This document shows positions 23,372 through 27,373 of a stretch of DNA of 27,373 nt, piece by piece (position 1 is the first letter of the stretch; each line of letters starts with the position of its first letter). Position numbers and translations under genes: made by a program. The stretch spans positions 1 through 27,373 of the forward strand of contig QGUR01000014.1 of NCBI GenBank assembly GCA_003242205.1, written 5' to 3'. Under the pieces are notes generated by a model, which worked only from the letters and a program-made list of their open reading frames with translations, made no database searches and was not told the origin of the DNA. This stretch comes from Chloroflexota bacterium. Its GTDB lineage: Bacteria; Chloroflexota; Anaerolineae; Aggregatilineales; Phototrophicaceae.

Positions 23372-26086
23372 TCATGCCGACTGTTGTGATGAAGCAGCTA
23401 CCCCGGTCAGAACATCCGCCTGCTGATACGGATAGGCAAAGGCGTATCGCCCTGCTCCCAGCGTCAGCACCACGTTGCTGCCGTCCTGCGTCACATCATG
23501 CGCCGGTTGCCCGTTCACCAGTAGCCGGTTTTTGTCGGCGTTCGGAAGCACAACCGTTGCCGAGGCGTTGAAGGGGATGAGCACATCAATCGTAATATAT
23601 CCCTCACCATCGAAGCGCCAGCCGCTTTCATACACACCGGCCGCCGAACGATAGCGGGCGCGCGCCCATTCGAGCGAACGATCCGGTTTGGGCGCGATGA
23701 GGGCATGGCGGAAGCCGGGAACGGCATCCCCCCGCGCGCACGGGTTAAGACCGCACATATCCCGGTACATCCATTCGACGATCGAACCATAAGCGTAGTG
23801 GTTGAGCGAATTCATTTTGGCAGATCGGGCTGAACCGTCGGCATCCGCCGGGTTGATTTTCGGAGCCCGGATCGAACCGTCCGGGTTGAGCGAGTTCCAT
23901 CGCTCCCAGATGGTCGTCGCGCCCAGATTGACCGCGTACAACCACGAGGGGAAATCCTCGTTCAGTAACAGCTTGTAGGCGAGGTCGTTGGCGCCGATGT
24001 TCGACAGCACGCGGCACAGATAAGGCGTGCCGACGAATCCGGTTCGCAGATGGGTGTTGTCCAGCGCCAGCCGCTCGATCAGGTCGTTCTGGACGCGCTC
24101 GCGATGCGCTTCCGGGACAAGATCCATGAACAGCGCCAGCAGATAGCCTGTCTGGGTTGGCACGGCCAGACGGCCGGTTGGCGTAAAAAATTCCTGTTGG
24201 ATCGCCTGCCGGATTTCTTCAGACAGTCGCTCATAGGCTTCGGCCTGTTCGTTTTTCCCAAGTACTTTCGCCGCTCTGGCCACCAGCCGCGCCGAATAGC
24301 AGTAGAACGCCGATGCAATGAAATCGTGCGGCGTGCCGCCCTTGCGCCATGACGGATCCGGCGTGTCCAGCGCCAGCCAATCACCAAAATGCTCGCCTTC
24401 CGTCCACAGCCGCCTGCCGCCCGATGCGTCATCAATCCGCCGGATATAGTCCACCCAGGCGCGCATGCTTTCGAACTGCGCTTCCAGAATCGCCACGTCG
24501 CCATAGAACTCGTACAGGTTCCATGGCAGGATGGTTGCCGCGTCGCCCCAGGCGGTCGCGCCGCCTTTGTTCAGGTTCACCATTGGCACGATATGCGGCA
24601 CCATGCCGCCGAGCTTCGCCTGCTCTTTGGCAAGGTCATAGGCATATTTCGCCAGAAACGCGCTGACATCCATGTTGAAGCAGGCCGTGCCGGAAAAAAC
24701 CTGAATGTCGCCGGTCCATCCCAGCCGTTCGTCACGCTGCGGGCAGTCGGTCGGGATGTCGAGGAAATTTCCCTTCTGGCTCCACATCGCGTTCAGAAAC
24801 AACCGGTTCACTTTTGGATTCGATGTCTCGATCTCGCCGGTCGTCTCCATCTCGGAATAAACGACGCAGCCGGTGAAATCGTCGATGTTCAGCTCGCCAA
24901 CCCAGCCCGACACCTTCACGTACCGGAAGCCATAAAAGGTGAAATACGGCTCAACCACGGCATCCGACCCATCGGCGATGTAGATATATTCCGCTTTGGC
25001 GGTTCGCAGGTTTTCGCGATAGAAATTGCCCGCTTGCAACACCTCGCCAAACTGGAGATGGATGCGGGTATCCCGCGGCGCGCTGGTTCTGAAACGCACC
25101 CAGCCTGTCATGTTTTGCCCCATGTCCAGCACCGTCTCTCCGGCTGGCGTGTGCAGCACCGCCACCGGCCTGAGCTCTTCATTGATGCGAACCGGCAGCG
25201 ACCTTCTGGCCTCCAGCCGGGTCGTGCCAATGTCAATGAGGCGGACGGGGAAGGTCTGGCCTCCTGATGAAGGGACAGCCTTCGAAATACGCGCGTCATA
25301 GATTTCGCCGTCGAAAATATCGCTCGCGATGACCGGCGAAGGCTGGGCTTTCCACGATGAATCGCTGGCGACGACCAATTCACGTCCATCCTCCAGCGTG
25401 ATGCGGATTTCGCAAATCAGCGCAAAGCGATCGCCATAGAAGCCCACGACGCCGCCGCCTGCGCCATAGCGCCCCTTGTACCAGCCGTTGCCCAGCATGA
25501 CAGACACGACGTTCGTACCCTCGCCAAGCTGGCCGGTGATGTCGAACGTCTGGTACTGAAGCCACTGGTCATAGGCATTACAGTAGGGCGTCAGGCACTC
25601 GTTGCCCACCTTCCTGCCGTTCAACTCAAGGTGATAGAGGCCCAGACCACAGATGTAAGCCCGCGCCGAGACAGGCCGGGACGGAAGCTCGAAGTGGCGA
25701 TACAGGATCGGATGCAGTTGCTTGTCATCCCAATCCGGCGTGATCCACTCCGCCTGCCAGGGCTCGTCCATCTTCGCCGTTTCAAACCACGCAACCTCGC
25801 TCTCGGCGCTTTCGGTTTCACCCCACACTCTAACCTTCCAGAAGTAACGGGTGCGCGGCTTGAGGGCAACCGGCGGGCGATATGCCAGGCTGTCGATGCC
25901 CCGGCCATCAACCCTGCCGCTGTCGAAGATCACCTGCTCGAACCGGTCGTCATAACTGACCAGCACCTGCGCGGCGGTTTGAACCGTGTCGTCAGTGTCC
26001 TCGACGATCCATGAGAAGGCCGGTTGGTCGATGGCAAATCCCAGAGGATTGACGACATGGTTGGTTTTGAGATGGCTGATTTTCAC
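23372..26086 (-). CDS. Alpha-L-rhamnosidase, glycoside hydrolase family 78
   Basis: Encodes 904 residues from a GTG with GAGGT six bases upstream. Order of regions: N-terminal beta domains (P-A-F-S-W-I-V, R-Y-F-W-K-V-R-V-W-G), a jelly-roll with W-I-T-P-D and L-G-N-G-W-Y-K-G-R-Y-G, then the (alpha/alpha)6 barrel and a C-terminal beta domain. The catalytic region has D-C-P-Q-R-D-E-R-L-G-W-T-G-D, with the general-acid Glu near residue 453, and the second Glu near 728 in G-A-T-T-I-W-E-R-W-N-S. Both match GH78 enzymes, which invert terminal alpha-L-rhamnose from plant glycosides or polysaccharides. There is no signal peptide, so it probably acts on small rhamnosides inside the cell. A LacI regulator is divergent, sharing a palindromic control region, and no transporter is seen in the window. 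Confidence 0.94.
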   Translation of the reverse strand: MKISHLKTNHVVNPLGFAIDQPAFSWIVEDTDDTVQTAAQVLVSYDDRFEQVIFDSGRVDGRGIDSLAYRPPVALKPRTRYFWKVRVWGETESAESEVAWFETAKMDEPWQAEWITPDWDDKQLHPILYRHFELPSRPVSARAYICGLGLYHLELNGRKVGNECLTPYCNAYDQWLQYQTFDITGQLGEGTNVVSVMLGNGWYKGRYGAGGGVVGFYGDRFALICEIRITLEDGRELVVASDSSWKAQPSPVIASDIFDGEIYDARISKAVPSSGGQTFPVRLIDIGTTRLEARRSLPVRINEELRPVAVLHTPAGETVLDMGQNMTGWVRFRTSAPRDTRIHLQFGEVLQAGNFYRENLRTAKAEYIYIADGSDAVVEPYFTFYGFRYVKVSGWVGELNIDDFTGCVVYSEMETTGEIETSNPKVNRLFLNAMWSQKGNFLDIPTDCPQRDERLGWTGDIQVFSGTACFNMDVSAFLAKYAYDLAKEQAKLGGMVPHIVPMVNLNKGGATAWGDAATILPWNLYEFYGDVAILEAQFESMRAWVDYIRRIDDASGGRRLWTEGEHFGDWLALDTPDPSWRKGGTPHDFIASAFYCYSARLVARAAKVLGKNEQAEAYERLSEEIRQAIQQEFFTPTGRLAVPTQTGYLLALFMDLVPEAHRERVQNDLIERLALDNTHLRTGFVGTPYLCRVLSNIGANDLAYKLLLNEDFPSWLYAVNLGATTIWERWNSLNPDGSIRAPKINPADADGSARSAKMNSLNHYAYGSIVEWMYRDMCGLNPCARGDAVPGFRHALIAPKPDRSLEWARARYRSAAGVYESGWRFDGEGYITIDVLIPFNASATVVLPNADKNRLLVNGQPAHDVTQDGSNVVLTLGAGRYAFAYPYQQADVLTGVAASSQQSA

Positions 26087-26151
26087 GTTCTACCTCGAAG
26101 TGTGGTGGAGAGCCTTAGTTGCAGACAGCCTGATAATTCTGCCCGAATGTC

Positions 26152-26180
26152 TTGACGTGTGCAGAAACTAACTATACACT
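26152..26180 (+). promoter_or_regulatory. Candidate promoter of the LacI gene
   Basis: TTGACG (26152-26157), a 17-base spacer and TACACT (26175-26180) form a plausible sigma-70 promoter. Its start site would fall at the left edge of the palindrome at 26187, so the repressor could block its own gene. Confidence 0.5.
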
Positions 26181-26184
26181 CGAT

Positions 26185-26210
26185 TCACACGTGTCAATTG
26201 ACACGTGTCA
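26185..26210. promoter_or_regulatory. Double LacI-type operator, 22-bp perfect palindrome
   Basis: A perfect 22-bp palindrome spans 26187-26208: ACACGTGT (26187-26194), a six-base CAATTG centre (26195-26200) and ACACGTGT again (26201-26208). The right part extends to the 12-bp palindrome TGACACGTGTCA (26199-26210), with the central CG typical of LacI-family operators. The left part is an imperfect version (TTCACACGTGTCAA). The two operator centres are 14 bp apart. A minus-strand TTGACA (26192-26197) overlaps the palindrome and has a TATAGT 15 bases on, possibly the rhamnosidase promoter. Both divergent genes can be controlled from here. Confidence 0.8.
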
Positions 26211-26231
26211 GGACAATAATACACCGGATTC

Positions 26232-27266
26232 ATGAAACGACGACCTACTCAAAAAGATGTTGCGCGTCTGGCTGGCGTCTCGCGTTCCACCGTATCGTAC
26301 GTGCTGAACGATCAGACCCAGCTCAAAATCCCGATTTCAGAAGAAACCCGCCAGCGCGTTTTGCGGGCGATCGCCGAACTCGGCTATGAGCCGGATGCAC
26401 GAGCGCAATCCCTGATCAAGGGCAATACAAAAATCGTCGGCGTGATCATGCCCGTCATCCACAATCCCTACTTCTGGGAGATGTTCTCCGGCATTTCCGT
26501 TGTGCTTCAGGAAGCCGGTTACAGCCTGCATCTCTCCCGCCATCCGCTGGATGCCCAACAGCAAAGCAACACGATCCGCGAACTGACGCGCCATCGCGTA
26601 GATGGCTTCATTCTTCTGGCGGCGGTCAGGTTCCTGCTGCCGAGCCTCATTGATGACCTGCGAAAAGCCGGTAAACCGGTCGTCGAGATCACGGCTAACA
26701 AAGCCGTGTTTGATCATGTGATCCACGATTATTCCAGCGGGACTCGCGCGCTCCTGACCCATCTGCTGGAACTGGGACACCGGCGTTTTGGGTTTGTCTA
26801 CGGCGTGGCGCAGGAGATAGAAGGCTACGACCGCCTCCATACCTACCGGGAAGTGCTTCGGGAAGCCGGGCTGGCTGCCAATAGCGACTTTGAACTGCAT
26901 TGCGGCGACAAGCTGGAGGACGCCTATCGCGCGGCCTATGCTCTCCTCAGTCGCCCGGATCGCCCGACGGCGCTGCTGGTGATCAACGACCTGCTTTCGA
27001 TTGCCGTCATACGGGCGGCGAATGATCTGGGTCTGTCGATTCCCGGTGATCTCTCCGTCGCCGGTTTCGACGACATTCCCATTTCCAGTTACATCACTCC
27101 GCGCCTTACCACCGTTTCGGGGAAGCCGGAAGCCAGCGGGCGTGAAGCCGCCCGGCTGCTTCTCAAGCGCTTTGCAGAACCCGATCTTCCCCAGCAGGTG
27201 ACGACTGTGGATGTCGAGTTGATCGTCCGGGAGTCGACCGGGCCGGCTCCATCAGGCAAAGGATAG
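26232..27266 (+). CDS. LacI-family transcriptional regulator
   Basis: Encodes 344 residues. The N-terminal HTH is typical (P-T-Q-K-D-V-A-R-L-A-G-V-S-R-S-T-V-S-Y-V), followed by the hinge (E-E-T-R-Q-R-V-L, A-I-A-E-L-G-Y-E-P-D) and the periplasmic-binding-protein-like effector domain (K-I-V-G-V-I-M-P onward, with S-V-A-G-F-D-D-I-P-I-S near the end). The start ATG at 26232 is 22 bases after the operator, with only a weak ribosome site (GGAT). Members repress in the absence of a sugar. Because it is divergent from an alpha-L-rhamnosidase and the operator lies between them, the effector is probably rhamnose or a rhamnoside; this is inference from position. Confidence 0.94.
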   Translation: MKRRPTQKDVARLAGVSRSTVSYVLNDQTQLKIPISEETRQRVLRAIAELGYEPDARAQSLIKGNTKIVGVIMPVIHNPYFWEMFSGISVVLQEAGYSLHLSRHPLDAQQQSNTIRELTRHRVDGFILLAAVRFLLPSLIDDLRKAGKPVVEITANKAVFDHVIHDYSSGTRALLTHLLELGHRRFGFVYGVAQEIEGYDRLHTYREVLREAGLAANSDFELHCGDKLEDAYRAAYALLSRPDRPTALLVINDLLSIAVIRAANDLGLSIPGDLSVAGFDDIPISSYITPRLTTVSGKPEASGREAARLLLKRFAEPDLPQQVTTVDVELIVRESTGPAPSGKG

Positions 27267-27310
27267 CCATCCACATATGGCCCCCAAATAGGACAGGCGA
27301 ACAAATACTT

Positions 27311-27373
27311 ATGGTCAGCCAATCAAGAAAAACAGTAAATCAAATAAAAGAACAATTTTTTGACCCTGATAAA
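27311..27373 (+). CDS. Possible start of a further gene, cut by the window edge
   Basis: An open frame begins at ATG 27311 and runs 21 codons (M-V-S-Q-S-R-K-T-V-N-Q-I-K-E) to the window edge. The composition is strikingly AT-rich compared with the LacI gene, and there is no good ribosome site. It may be the beginning of an acquired gene or chance; nothing can be said about function. Confidence 0.3.
   Translation, partial: MVSQSRKTVNQIKEQFFDPDK

Overview
The window is about 27 kb of GC-rich bacterial chromosome (GC is visibly lower between about 22.3 and 23.2 kb and in the last 100 bases). The gene content suggests an aerobic member of the Chloroflexota, probably Anaerolineae-like: a Ser/Thr kinase fused to a STAND ATPase and TPRs, a large LuxR-type STAND regulator, a surface protein with Thr/Pro linkers, a GH78 rhamnosidase with its own LacI regulator, and Sco/PCuAC copper chaperones. 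This assignment is inference from protein style; no rRNA or tRNA is present to confirm it.

Layout. 0-3 kb: a repetitive secreted or anchored surface protein and a cupin, both on the minus strand. 3.1-7.1 kb: a kinase-STAND-TPR protein whose stop overlaps the start of an exported subtilisin-like protease. 7.1-9.5 kb (minus): a copper-handling operon of a YtkA/cupredoxin-like membrane protein, a Sco1 lipoprotein and a tandem PCuAC protein, probably serving cytochrome oxidase CuA/CuB assembly. 9.7-12.3 kb: a DUF1801-like protein, a small STAS-like protein and a c-type cytochrome lipoprotein. 12.5-14.2 kb: an aspartate kinase gene preceded by what looks like a complete attenuator: a consensus-like promoter, a Thr/Met-rich leader peptide and a perfect terminator hairpin.

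14.4-16.7 kb: an MDR dehydrogenase divergent from a LysR regulator. 16.8-18.5 kb: two receiver-like proteins without the phospho-acceptor Asp, flanking an RraA-family protein. 18.6-19.7 kb: two uncharacterised small proteins. 19.8-22.2 kb: a LuxR-family STAND regulator. 22.25-22.36 kb: a decayed remnant of a second copy of the MDR dehydrogenase, next to an AT-richer lipoprotein gene that ends at a strong hairpin. 23.4-27.3 kb: a GH78 alpha-L-rhamnosidase and a divergent LacI regulator sharing a 22-bp perfect palindrome.

The clearest functional units are the copper operon, the attenuated aspartokinase, the rhamnosidase/LacI pair and the coupled kinase-STAND/subtilase pair. The attenuator is the most interesting regulatory signal. 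The kinase/protease pair is the most interesting protein arrangement.
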